The notes below the pieces were generated by a model that saw only the letters and a program-made list of their open reading frames with translations, had not been told where the DNA came from and made no database searches. 29,296 nucleotides of DNA, taken from assembly GCA_041557595.1 (NCBI GenBank), contig JBFFGE010000035.1, positions 1-29,296 on the forward strand, given 5' to 3'. Both the position numbers and the translations under genes were made by a program. Source of the stretch: JAOTYV01 sp041557595. Lineage in GTDB: Bacteria; Pseudomonadota; Alphaproteobacteria; UBA8366. Shown here piece by piece: positions 1 through 7,604 of this stretch (positions are counted from its first letter, which is position 1; the number at the start of each line of letters is the position of its first letter).

Positions 1-1
1 C

Positions 2-499
2 TTTGCGCAAATCAGCTTCGCGCATTTGTCCCCCATAAAGCTCAACGTTGCTAATATCGAAGTCCGGGAACCGGCCGCCGAGGCGCCCGGCAACGGCAAT
101 ATCGAACACGAGCTGCCGGTATCGTTGCGCGGCGCGGCGCGCCACTGGGCCGAACAGCGGCTGCAAGCGGTCGGCCAGACGGGCAGCGCCGTCGTTACCG
201 TCGAACGGGCGGACTTTCGGGAAGAACGCCTCAAAAAGACGCCGGGGTTCAAGGGAATTTTCACGACCGACCAAGTGGAACGGTACCGGGCCGCGCTGAC
301 GGTGTCGGTGTCGATCACGGACCCGAAAGGCAGCGCGGTTGCGCGCGCCAGCGGTTCCCGGACCCAAACCGTTCCCGAGGATGCGTCACTGGCGGATCGG
401 GAGAAAGTCTGGTTCTCGATGACCGAAAAATTGGTCAAGGCGGTCGATGCGGAGATGGAAAAAAGAATCCGGGAAAATTTGATCCTCTACGTTCGATAG
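2..499 (+). CDS. conserved hypothetical protein, probable lipoprotein (5' end cut by window)
   Basis: The reading frame is open from the first bases of the window, so the N-terminus lies upstream. A TTG at position 26 is a possible start but has no obvious ribosome binding site, and the preceding in-frame codons (FAQISFAHL) look like protein. I believe this matches a family of alphaproteobacterial hypothetical proteins that usually carry a lipoprotein signal, but that signal would be outside the window. What is visible is a soluble domain of about 160 residues with a central segment rich in beta-type residues (RYRAALTVSVSITDPKG) and a charged C-terminal helix (EKLVKAVDAEMEKRIREN). No catalytic motif is visible. 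It ends with TAG, 27 bases from the convergently transcribed trkH. Function unknown; an envelope role is inferred only. Confidence 0.7.
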   Translation, partial: FAQISFAHLSPIKLNVANIEVREPAAEAPGNGNIEHELPVSLRGAARHWAEQRLQAVGQTGSAVVTVERADFREERLKKTPGFKGIFTTDQVERYRAALTVSVSITDPKGSAVARASGSRTQTVPEDASLADREKVWFSMTEKLVKAVDAEMEKRIRENLILYVR

Positions 500-526
500 C
501 CGGATTGCGTCTGGCGCAGTCCGGGC

Positions 527-1975
527 TTACGAGCGCCAGAAGGACGGTGCCAGCATCACGAGCACGGTGAAGAGTTCGAGGCGGCCCAGCAACATACCGG
601 CGCTCAGCAGCCATTTGGCGCTGTCCGGCAAGGTGGCGAAATTACCGGCGGGGCCGATCGTCGTGCCCAGTCCGGGGCCCACATTGGATATAGCCGTTGC
701 GGCGCCCGAAGCCGCGGTCAGGAAATCGAGGCCGATGAAGCTCAGTCCGATCGCCAGGACGGCGAAGCAGAGCACATAGAGGAAAAAGAAGCTCATCACC
801 GAATCGCCGACCGATTCGGGAATCGGTTTGCCATTGTAATAGGCGATGAAAACGCCGTGCGGTTCCAATAGCCGGCGGATCTGCGACAGGGCGGTCGAAT
901 AGAGAACCTGCAGTCGGAAAACCTTGACGCCGCACGTCGTCGAGCCGGCGCAACCGCCGACGAACATCAGGAAGAACAGTATGCCGACCGCGAAGGTGCC
1001 CCAAAGGTTGAAATCGGCGGTCGCGTAGCCGGTACCGGTGATGACCGAGACGACGTTGAAGGCGGCGCGCTGGATCGATTCGCCGACGCCGATATATCGT
1101 TCGAAGTGGAGATACGCCGACATCACCAGGATGGTGATCAGGACAATCGCCAGAAACCAGCGGACCTGGCTGTCGCGCCAGAGAGCGCCGGGATTGCCGC
1201 GCAATCCGCGCAGGTACAAGACGAAGGGCAGGCTGCCGAGCAGCATGAAGATGATGGCGATGGTGTCGATGGCGCCGCTCTTGAAATAACCGATCGACTC
1301 GTCATGGGTCGAAAACCCGCCCGTCGCAATCGTCGTCATCGCATGGGTGACCGCATCGAATCCGGTCATGCCGAACGACCAGTACAACAGCGCGCAGAGC
1401 AAGGTCATGCCGAGATAAATGAACCCGATAAAGGCGATGAGCTGGGTCGCGCGGGGCAGCACCTTGTCGGAACTGTCGGAGGATTCCATGCGGAACAACT
1501 GCATGCCGCCGACCTGCAGCATCGGCAGGATTGCGACGGCCATGGCGACGATGCCGATACCGCCAAGCCATTGCAGCAATGCGCGCCACAACAGAATACC
1601 GGGCGGGGCGTAGTCCAGTCCGGTTAGGATGGTCGACCCGGTGGTGGTAATCCCCGACATCGCCTCGAAAAAGGCGTCGGTATAGCTGAGTTGAAGGTCC
1701 GCAAAGGCCAGCGGCAACGCGCCGAAGGCGGGAATGATCATCCAACTCAACGTGGTCAGCACGAACGCCTGGCGCAGATTCAGGGCGCGGCTCTGCGACC
1801 GCGCGGTCAGCAAGAGCATCACGCCGATTAGCAGCGTGAAGGCCGAGCCGAGGGTAAAGACCTGCCAATCCTTGTTGCCGACAGCCGCGTCCGCCACCGC
1901 CGGAACGCACATGGCAAGAGCCAGCGTCGACATTAGAATGCCAATGATAAAGAGGATGGGACGAAAATCGATCAA
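527..1975 (-). CDS. trkH: TrkH-type potassium uptake channel subunit
   Basis: This is an inner-membrane K+ translocating subunit of the Trk/Ktr superfamily, working with a TrkA-type NAD-binding regulator that is not in this window. The 482-residue product is hydrophobic throughout and has the usual length. Four pore-loop repeats can be read: SGITTTGSTIL (about 107-117), HAMTTIATGGFST, VISVITGTGYATADF and AISNVGPGLG, each with the selectivity-filter glycine. The GCAGSTTCGVKVFRL segment matches the conserved stretch after the third pore repeat. The gene ends with TAA and converges on the hypothetical gene upstream of it on the map. About 105 bases separate its start from folE on the same strand, and a palindrome after folE lies there, so trkH probably has its own promoter. 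Confidence 0.95.
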   Translation of the reverse strand: MIDFRPILFIIGILMSTLALAMCVPAVADAAVGNKDWQVFTLGSAFTLLIGVMLLLTARSQSRALNLRQAFVLTTLSWMIIPAFGALPLAFADLQLSYTDAFFEAMSGITTTGSTILTGLDYAPPGILLWRALLQWLGGIGIVAMAVAILPMLQVGGMQLFRMESSDSSDKVLPRATQLIAFIGFIYLGMTLLCALLYWSFGMTGFDAVTHAMTTIATGGFSTHDESIGYFKSGAIDTIAIIFMLLGSLPFVLYLRGLRGNPGALWRDSQVRWFLAIVLITILVMSAYLHFERYIGVGESIQRAAFNVVSVITGTGYATADFNLWGTFAVGILFFLMFVGGCAGSTTCGVKVFRLQVLYSTALSQIRRLLEPHGVFIAYYNGKPIPESVGDSVMSFFFLYVLCFAVLAIGLSFIGLDFLTAASGAATAISNVGPGLGTTIGPAGNFATLPDSAKWLLSAGMLLGRLELFTVLVMLAPSFWRS

Positions 1976-2053
1976 GGGATCGCCGCGTCCATTTTGCTGT
2001 TGAAGGAACTAAACATTAGGGAAGGTGCGGACGATGTCCAGCGTCTTGCACCA

Positions 2054-2072
2054 CCGCCACGCCGCGTGGCGG
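2054..2072 (-). terminator. perfect 9-bp palindrome just after folE, candidate terminator
   Basis: CCGCCACGC and GCGTGGCGG form a perfect inverted repeat around one central base, starting 8 bases past the folE stop codon. There is no long U tract, so a factor-independent terminator is only a possibility. An RNA 3'-end-protecting stem is the alternative. Confidence 0.45.
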
Positions 2073-2080
2073 CTTCAGGG

Positions 2081-2695
2081 TCAGTTATTGTGGACGTTCG
2101 GAGAGGCGCCGATTATGGAAAGAAACTCCCGCCGTGTCATTGCGTCGTCGCGGAAATCCCCAAGCATGCGGCTGGTTACCATCGATACGCCCGGCTTTTC
2201 CACGCCGCGTGTCGTCATGCATTGGTGCGTTGCCTCGATGACAACGGCGACGCCTTTCGGCTGCAATACGTCGTTCAAGGTATTCGCGATCTGGGCCGTC
2301 AGTTTTTCCTGGATCTGCAGGCGTCGGGCGAAGGTTTCGACGACCCGCGCGAGCTTGCTGATGCCGATCACCCGGGCGGACGGCAGATAGCCGATATGCG
2401 CCTTGCCGACGATCGGCACGATATGGTGTTCGCAATGGGAAAAGAACGGGATATCGCGCAGAACCACCATCTCGTCATAGCCTTCGGTCTCCTCGAAGGT
2501 ACGCTGCAGCAGATCGACCGGGTCTTCGTCATAGCCGCGGAAAAACTCCTCGTAGGAACGCACCACCCGGCTCGGGGTGCCGAGTAATCCTTCCCGGTTC
2601 GGATCGTCGCCGGCCCAGCGGATCAGGGTGCGGACCGCGGCCTCGACTTCTTCGCGCGGAGGACGGGATGGCGATTCCTTCTTGCTTTGGGTCAC
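2081..2695 (-). CDS. folE: GTP cyclohydrolase I
   Basis: The enzyme converts GTP to 7,8-dihydroneopterin triphosphate, the first step of folate/pterin synthesis (and of queuosine precursors). At 204 residues it has the standard length. Recognisable motifs are EGLLGTPSRVVRSYEEFF (36-52), FFSHCEHHIVPIVGKAHIGY (84-103) and ATHQCMTTRGV (155-165). The zinc ligands should be Cys88, His91 and Cys159, all present, so this is the zinc-dependent type I enzyme. The start is GTG, supported by AGGAGGGAGA 5 bases upstream. It lies downstream of apaG on the same strand with about 70 bases between them; co-transcription is possible but not shown. Confidence 0.97.
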   Translation of the reverse strand: MTQSKKESPSRPPREEVEAAVRTLIRWAGDDPNREGLLGTPSRVVRSYEEFFRGYDEDPVDLLQRTFEETEGYDEMVVLRDIPFFSHCEHHIVPIVGKAHIGYLPSARVIGISKLARVVETFARRLQIQEKLTAQIANTLNDVLQPKGVAVVIEATHQCMTTRGVEKPGVSMVTSRMLGDFRDDAMTRREFLSIIGASPNVHNN

Positions 2696-2767
2696 GGCGA
2701 TCTCCCTCCTTTGCGCGGACGCTACGATTGTTGTGTGTCAGCCGTCAGCGATCGCTGCGCTGGTGGA

Positions 2768-3172
2768 TCAATTCAATTGGATCGGCTGATGCGGGCTGTC
2801 CAGCGAGAAAGCCGGAATGTCGACATCGAAAAATTCGCCGTCGGCACCTTCCATTTGATAGATACCTACCATGATACCCGACGGTGTCTGAAGCGGCGTC
2901 CCACTGGTGTACTCGAAATCGGTACCCGGCTCCAGCACGGGTTGTTCGCCCACCACGCCGGGGCCGCGGACTTCCTGTACGCGACCGAATGCATCGGTAA
3001 TCCGCCAGTAGCGATTCCGCAACTGAACGGTGTCGCCGCCGAAATTTTCGATCTTTACGTGATAGGCCCAGACGAAGTGGTTTTCCTCCGGAGAGGACTG
3101 ATCTTCTAGGTAAAAGGGCTTCACGGTGACCTTGATATCGCGAGTTTCTTGTTCGTACATTTGATGGCTCAT
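2768..3172 (-). CDS. apaG: ApaG domain protein
   Basis: This is a small cytosolic beta-sandwich (fibronectin III-like) protein of the ApaG/DUF525 family, annotated in Salmonella as linked to Co2+/Mg2+ efflux; the molecular role is unsettled. Family hallmarks are FYLEDQSSPEENHFVWAYHV, LRNRYWRITDAFGRVQEVRG, GVVGEQPVLEPG and FEYTSGTPLQTPSGIMVGIYQM, ending with VDIPAFSLDSPH. I chose the ATG giving MSHQMYEQ because related alphaproteobacterial proteins begin about there. GTG at 3178 and ATG at 3160 are alternatives, and none has a strong ribosome binding site. About 90 bases separate it from the MaoC gene upstream on the same strand. Confidence 0.93.
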   Translation of the reverse strand: MSHQMYEQETRDIKVTVKPFYLEDQSSPEENHFVWAYHVKIENFGGDTVQLRNRYWRITDAFGRVQEVRGPGVVGEQPVLEPGTDFEYTSGTPLQTPSGIMVGIYQMEGADGEFFDVDIPAFSLDSPHQPIQLN

Positions 3173-3265
3173 ACCCACGCCAATTCAGGCGCCTAGGATC
3201 ACCATATTGGCCAGTCATGCCGGGTTGTCAAAGGCCAATTGGTCATGCCGGCGGGCCGATTTGAC

Positions 3266-3754
3266 TTACCTCGTCGGGTGTTGCCGACGGATCAAATACC
3301 GCTGTTCTCCTTCCATCACGAGCTCGCCGCGCTGATTTTGCACGATGCTTTTCAGGGTCGCCACGCCGGTTGTCCGCTGCGGCTTGAGGTCGGTAATTTC
3401 GAGTAGCGGATACACCGTATCGCCCACATAGACGGGCAGAAGAAAACGCGACGACTGATCGATAAACGCGACCAGGGAGTCGCCGATCAGACGCGGAAAA
3501 TCGCCGGCGCCGGCGGCCGTCTGGATAGCCACCTGGAAGCCGTGCGCGAGCATGCCGGGATGGCCGCGTTCGCGGCAATACTCCACGTCGTAGTGGATCG
3601 GATGATTGTCGCCCGAGGCGAGCTGGAAGGCGGCGAACAAGGCATCCGTCATCGTCCGCGACGGGATGGCGAAACGTTGGCCGAGGTTCAGGTCATCGAA
3701 GTAGAGCGAGTCTTTCTGGAATTCGTGGCCCGGTTTGGGTGTCTGGTCCGGCAT
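3266..3754 (-). CDS. MaoC-like (hot-dog fold) dehydratase
   Basis: The 162-residue protein is a single hot-dog domain of the MaoC/R-specific enoyl-CoA hydratase group. The hydratase-2 signature is readable as FQLASGDNHPIHYDVEYC, with the catalytic Asp and His of the SGDxxPxHxD pattern in place, followed by GHPGMLAHGFQV, which normally lines the acyl-CoA tunnel. Family members hydrate trans-2-enoyl-CoA or act on short branched acyl-CoA substrates; the actual substrate cannot be read here. The gene ends with TAA. It follows the metallophosphoesterase gene by 111 bases on the same strand, and no functional link between them is evident. Confidence 0.88.
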   Translation of the reverse strand: MPDQTPKPGHEFQKDSLYFDDLNLGQRFAIPSRTMTDALFAAFQLASGDNHPIHYDVEYCRERGHPGMLAHGFQVAIQTAAGAGDFPRLIGDSLVAFIDQSSRFLLPVYVGDTVYPLLEITDLKPQRTTGVATLKSIVQNQRGELVMEGEQRYLIRRQHPTR

Positions 3755-3865
3755 GGTAAGCGCCCTTTGTGTTGCGGAAGGGGACTCATGCCGCAGCGGT
3801 CCGGCGCGGCAAGGCCGCTTATGTCGTATCGCGCCGGCGCCGGAATGTCGCGTCCGGAATGGCTG

Positions 3866-4738
3866 CTATTCTGCGGCTTGCAGCGGCGGGCGTAGCGACG
3901 GCCAGGTGACCGACCACGGCGCGATCGCTTGTCCCCGGCGCTGCCGGTCGGCCTCCGGCATAATGTCGTCCGATGGCCAGATGCCGGTCTCGATAGCGAT
4001 CGCGTATTCCGGCGGGAGGCCCGAATGCCGGATTGCCGCTGCTGCCGCGACATGGTCGTAGGACAAGGCGCGGTGTTCCAGGACAAGCCCGGCGGATGTC
4101 GGCCGGATTACGCCGTACCAAACGCGAGGCGTCCCGTCATTCGCCGGCAGCCCGATCACCCCCGGGTTGTGCCAAATTCCGCTTGCGATCTCGCGCGTGA
4201 AGGGCAGGCCGGAATGGCCGCCGATCATCATGTCGGCGCCCGCATCGGCGCATTGCCGATCCAGGGTGCGGCCGTCCGCGGCGGGAAAGAGGAACTGATT
4301 GATCTGATCGATGCCGCCATGGATGGCGACGCAGCGCTTGCCGCCCGCCACGAACCCGATGCGGCGCGGCAGGGTCCGCATCCATGCTTTCGACTCGTCG
4401 TCGACCGCGGCGGCGGCGAACCGAAACCATTCCGCCGACAGCGTATCGCAGTCGCGGCCCTTGGCGAATCCGCAGCCGCAGTCCGGGGCAAAGGTTCCGA
4501 GCGATTCTTCGACATTGCCCATGACCACGGGTATGCCGGCGTCGCGGATTCGGTCGACGATATATTGCGGGTCGGCAGCATAGGCGGCGAGATCGCCGGT
4601 GCACAGCATGTTGCCGGGGCGGATGCCCATCGCCGCGGCTTCCGCGAAGAGCGCGTCGAGCGCCTGGCGATTGCCGTATGGTCCGCCGAACACGAGCAAA
4701 GGCCCGTCGACAACGCCCGCATCAAGAAAATCTGTCAT
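3866..4738 (-). CDS. atypical calcineurin-like metallophosphoesterase, paired with radical SAM gene
   Basis: This 290-residue protein has the calcineurin-like phosphoesterase layout, but with a selective set of substitutions. Where the family has D-x-H-G-N it reads GGPYGN (18-23), so the Asp is Gly19 and the His is Tyr21. Asp49 (CTGD), Asn75 (GNVEE), His140 (AIHGG) and the first His of the GHxH motif (His175, GGHSG) are kept, but the second His is Gly177. In the classical two-metal site this removes the three ligands used only by metal 1 and keeps all those of metal 2. A Cys cluster (Cys87, Cys89, Cys97) sits just after the GNVEE motif. WHNPGVIGLPAND (189-201) is the usual C-terminal loop. 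I recall relatives with the same GGPY motif, so this is probably a family trait and not decay. The gene starts 17 bases after the radical SAM stop. No strong ribosome binding site is seen, so coupled translation is likely. Substrate unknown. Confidence 0.85.
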   Translation of the reverse strand: MTDFLDAGVVDGPLLVFGGPYGNRQALDALFAEAAAMGIRPGNMLCTGDLAAYAADPQYIVDRIRDAGIPVVMGNVEESLGTFAPDCGCGFAKGRDCDTLSAEWFRFAAAAVDDESKAWMRTLPRRIGFVAGGKRCVAIHGGIDQINQFLFPAADGRTLDRQCADAGADMMIGGHSGLPFTREIASGIWHNPGVIGLPANDGTPRVWYGVIRPTSAGLVLEHRALSYDHVAAAAAIRHSGLPPEYAIAIETGIWPSDDIMPEADRQRRGQAIAPWSVTWPSLRPPLQAAE

Positions 4739-4755
4739 TGAAGGGATGCCGCGGT

Positions 4756-5721
4756 TCAGGCGGCGTTGCGGCTACATGCGCCGCCGCCAAGCGCGCAGAA
4801 ACGGGCGCAATGGGGATGGTTCAGTTTCACCGCGCCGGCGGCCTCGGCCAGCGTCGCGCCCATGTCGAAACTTTCGTCGTAGGGCAGCAGGGTACACGGT
4901 GCGACAACCGGCTTGTCCGCGCCATTGCGTTTGACGACCATGCGCGACGACACGCACATCATGGCGTCCGGCGAGACGCCAAGCATGTCCCAGCACCGCT
5001 CGGTAATTTCCGGAACGTCGAGGGACTCGTCCATCTCCGGCAGCAGCATCATCGCGACCGGATCGGCGGCGTCGATCGCGATACCTTCGCGGGCGAACAA
5101 GGCCGCGAAGCCGGCGCGCATCGTCGCTTCCCCTTCGTTCCAGCAGGTCCTGCCCGCGGCGTGCATATGAAATCCGTTCTGCGTCAGCCAGCGCAGCCCG
5201 TCGATGGTCGGTTGCCAGGAATGGGCGCCGCGAACCATCTCGTGCAACGCCGGGTCGTAGTGGTCGAGCGACACGCGCAGCAGCAGTTGTCGGCCATACC
5301 GTTCCTTCAGCGCCAGCAACGCGTCCGCGCATTTCATCATCGGGCGCATGGCATTCGTCAGAACCAGAACGGTGTAACCCCGTTCCAGCGACGCGCCGAT
5401 CATGGCGCAAAGGTCCGGATTCATGAACGGTTCGCCGCCGGTAAATCCGATTTCGGCGGTCGGCAGTTTGGACGCGGCTATTTCATCCAGGAATTCCGTG
5501 ACCTCGTCGAGGGAAAGATAGACGAGTCGGTCGTTGGTCGGGCTGGACTCGATATAGCAATTGGCGCAGGACAGATTGCAGAGCGTACCGGTATTGAACC
5601 AGAGTGTCGTGAGGTCCTTCAGCGCCACCGAGGCCCTGCGTTCGCCGTTTGCGGTGAAATCCGGATGTTGGAATTTCGCCGGCTGTATCGGCTGGCCCGG
5701 GCCGGTCTTGAGGACGGTCAT
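4756..5721 (-). CDS. radical SAM enzyme with SPASM-like C-terminal cysteines
   Basis: The 321-residue protein carries the radical SAM motif CNLSCANC (Cys48, Cys52, Cys55) and the SAM-binding GFTGGEPF (92-99). A C-terminal group of cysteines (Cys256, Cys276, Cys305, Cys309, Cys316, the last three in HCARFCALGGGAC) resembles a SPASM/twitch auxiliary Fe-S site. I placed the start at the ATG giving MTVLKTGPG because AAGGA sits about 8 bases upstream; the frame extends 42 residues further but with poor coding character. SPASM enzymes typically modify peptides or proteins, and twitch enzymes act on small molecules. No small precursor peptide is evident next to it. The following gene is an atypical metallophosphoesterase, and the two are probably one transcript. 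Substrate not recognised. Confidence 0.9.
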   Translation of the reverse strand: MTVLKTGPGQPIQPAKFQHPDFTANGERRASVALKDLTTLWFNTGTLCNLSCANCYIESSPTNDRLVYLSLDEVTEFLDEIAASKLPTAEIGFTGGEPFMNPDLCAMIGASLERGYTVLVLTNAMRPMMKCADALLALKERYGRQLLLRVSLDHYDPALHEMVRGAHSWQPTIDGLRWLTQNGFHMHAAGRTCWNEGEATMRAGFAALFAREGIAIDAADPVAMMLLPEMDESLDVPEITERCWDMLGVSPDAMMCVSSRMVVKRNGADKPVVAPCTLLPYDESFDMGATLAEAAGAVKLNHPHCARFCALGGGACSRNAA

Positions 5722-5901
5722 ACATGATTCCTTGGCGGCGTGTCGGCGCGTTGGCATCAATTTAAGGTGCGTTCCGGGGAAGACAACCGAAAATCGTCGC
5801 TGAGATCGATGCCGCCGATAGAATGTTCGTGAGATTTGTAACGACAATGTAAAGAAAGCGGACGGAATTTGGCGGTATCCGGCCGGGCTGTGCGAAATTC
5901 G

Positions 5902-5976
5902 GCCGGTCGACCGGCTCCATTTTTGGTTCTATGATTTTATGCAATATTGCAAAATTCATAAGACCAATATTGGGTC
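5902..5976. promoter_or_regulatory. palindrome-rich divergent control region upstream of the MocR gene
   Basis: The 261-base gap between the divergent radical SAM and MocR genes holds several perfect palindromes: GCCGGTCGACCGGC (5902-5915), TGCAATATTGCA (5940-5951) and CCAATATTGG (5964-5973). The last is embedded in GACCAAT/ATTGGGTC half-sites 7-20 bases before the MocR start. TTTGGTTC (5922-5929) recurs exactly upstream of the molybdopterin gene. MocR-type regulators usually bind arrays of direct and inverted half-sites in their own promoter, so these are candidate operators. No convincing -35/-10 pair could be fixed. Confidence 0.4.
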
Positions 5977-5982
5977 GAGTCG

Positions 5983-7467
5983 ATGGGAAAACGTTACCGG
6001 GCCGCACCGCTCGGCATCCTTCCGATTGACCGGGACGCTGGCGAACCGCTGAACCGGCAGCTGTATTTCGCCATTCGCGAGGCCATTCTGGATGGCCGCC
6101 TCAAGCCGGGCATGCGGCTGCCGGCCAGCCGCTCGCTCGCGCGCGACCTGAGGGTGTCGCGCAATACGGTGGTGGTCGCCTTCGACCAATTGCTGGCCGA
6201 GGGGTATGTGGAAGGGCGGACCGGCGCCGGGACCTATGTGTCCGCGACGCTGCCCGAAGATCTGTTGACCATCCGTGCGGAACGGACCGGCCGGCGCGGC
6301 GCCGCCCGCATCGGCGGACCCCGGTTGTCGAAGCGGGGTGCGTCCCTGTCGCAGATGCGGCCGGTCTTGCCGTCGCGCGGCGAAGCCTTTTCGTCCGGAT
6401 TGCCGGAACTCGACTTGTTTCCCTTCGGCGAGTGGGCCCGTCTGATGTCGCGCCACTGGCGCCGGCCGCGCCGCGAATTCCTGGTCGGCGGCGATCCTGC
6501 CGGGTTTCGTCCGTTGCGCGAGGCGCTGGCGGGGTATCTGGCGGTCGCGCGCGCGGTCGAGTGCGATGCGGATCAGGTGATCATCGTCTCCGGCGCGCAG
6601 CAGGCGCTCGATCTGGCGGCGCGCGTGCTGATCGATCCCGGCGACTAGGTCTGGGTCGAGGATCCGGGCTACCCCGGCGTGCGCGGGTCGTTGATGGCGG
6701 CCGGGGCACAACTCGTGCCGGTGCCGCTGGATGATCAAGGAATGGACGTCGCCGAAGGCACGCGTGTCGCGCCGGATGCCCGTCTCGCCTTCGTCACGCC
6801 CTCGCATCAATATCCGCTCGGCGTGACGATGAGCCTGACCCGGCGGCTCGAACTGCTGCAATGGGCGCGCGGCGCCGACGCGGTGGTTCTCGAGGATGAT
6901 TACGACAGCGAATATCGCTATGCCGGCCGGCCGCTAGCGGCGCTGCAAGGCCTCGATGACGACGGCCGGGTGATTTATGTGGGCACCATGAGCAAGGTGA
7001 TGTTCCCCGGGTTGCGGCTCGGCTACATGGTCATCCCGCCCGACCTGATCGATGCCTTCCTCGGCGTGCGGCGGTTGATCGACAGCCACCCGTCGAGCGC
7101 CGCGCAGGCCGCCCTGACGGAATTCATCGAGCAGGGATATCTGGCGGCCCATATCCGGCGCATGCGGTCGCTCTATGCAGAGCGTCAGGCGATCCTGTTG
7201 TCGGCGGCGCGCGCCCGGCTCGCCGATGCAATGACTATAGCGCCCGACGAATCCGGCATGCATCTGATCGGTTTCCTGAAGGGGGAGCGCCGCGACGGCG
7301 CCTTGTCGCGCGCGGCCGCCGCCGAGGGCATCGACCTTTCGCCGCTATCGCGGTTCTATCTAAATGCGCCGCCGCGTCATGGCGTGCTGCTGGGCTATGC
7401 GGGGGTGTCCGAGCCAAAAATCCGATCCGGCATCGATGTGCTGGCGCGGCTGCTCGACGTGGCGTAG
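5983..7467 (+). pseudogene. MocR-type regulator (GntR HTH + aminotransferase), interrupted by in-frame TAG
   Basis: The frame encodes a PLP-dependent GntR/MocR regulator that would be 494 residues long. The N-terminal winged helix (about 14-85; LYFAIREAILDGRLKPGMRLPASRSLARDLRVSRNTV is split over 6061-6171) is followed by a fold-type I aminotransferase domain. Its features include VVLEDDYDSEYRY and GTMSKVMFPGLRLGYM, with the PLP-binding Lys in the SK pair. A TAG at 6646-6648 (codon 222) interrupts it within ILIDPGD-stop-VWVEDPGYPG, at a point where relatives simply continue. Both halves are in the same frame with no indel, so one base change explains it. The true end is a second TAG at 7465-7467. 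As written, the product would be the HTH plus a fragment of the aminotransferase domain without the PLP lysine. A sequencing error, a strain-specific nonsense mutation or suppression are the alternatives. Confidence 0.85.
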
Positions 7468-7510
7468 CCGGTCGGCGGCGGCTGTGAAATGGTCCGGTTG
7501 TTCTCTATGG

Positions 7511-7534
7511 ATTGGCCCTTTGGTTCGAACCAAT
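7511..7534 (+). promoter_or_regulatory. candidate operator upstream of the molybdopterin oxidoreductase
   Basis: TTGGTTCGAACCAA (7520-7533) is a 14-base perfect palindrome. ATTGGCCC precedes it (7511-7518) and ATTGGCCT follows at 7563-7570. The octamer TTTGGTTC also occurs upstream of the MocR gene (5922-5929). This is consistent with a shared MocR-type operator, but binding is inferred. Confidence 0.4.
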
Positions 7535-7604
7535 GTTGGGTACTATCGTGCCGTGCCATACGATTGGCCTGAACCGTGACCCGTATTTCGAGAGGAAACG
7601 ACCC

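Noticed and set aside
3214..3251. Direct repeat GTCATGCCGG (3214-3223 and 3242-3251) between apaG and the MaoC gene
   Set aside because: Only 10 bases and two copies; chance is likely and no element boundaries are visible.
3755..3868. Read-through of the metallophosphoesterase TAG would join it in frame to the MaoC gene
   Set aside because: The 37 intervening codons look non-coding (many Arg, Pro, Ser, Ala), the MaoC protein has its own family-typical start, and open frames of this length are common by chance at this GC content.
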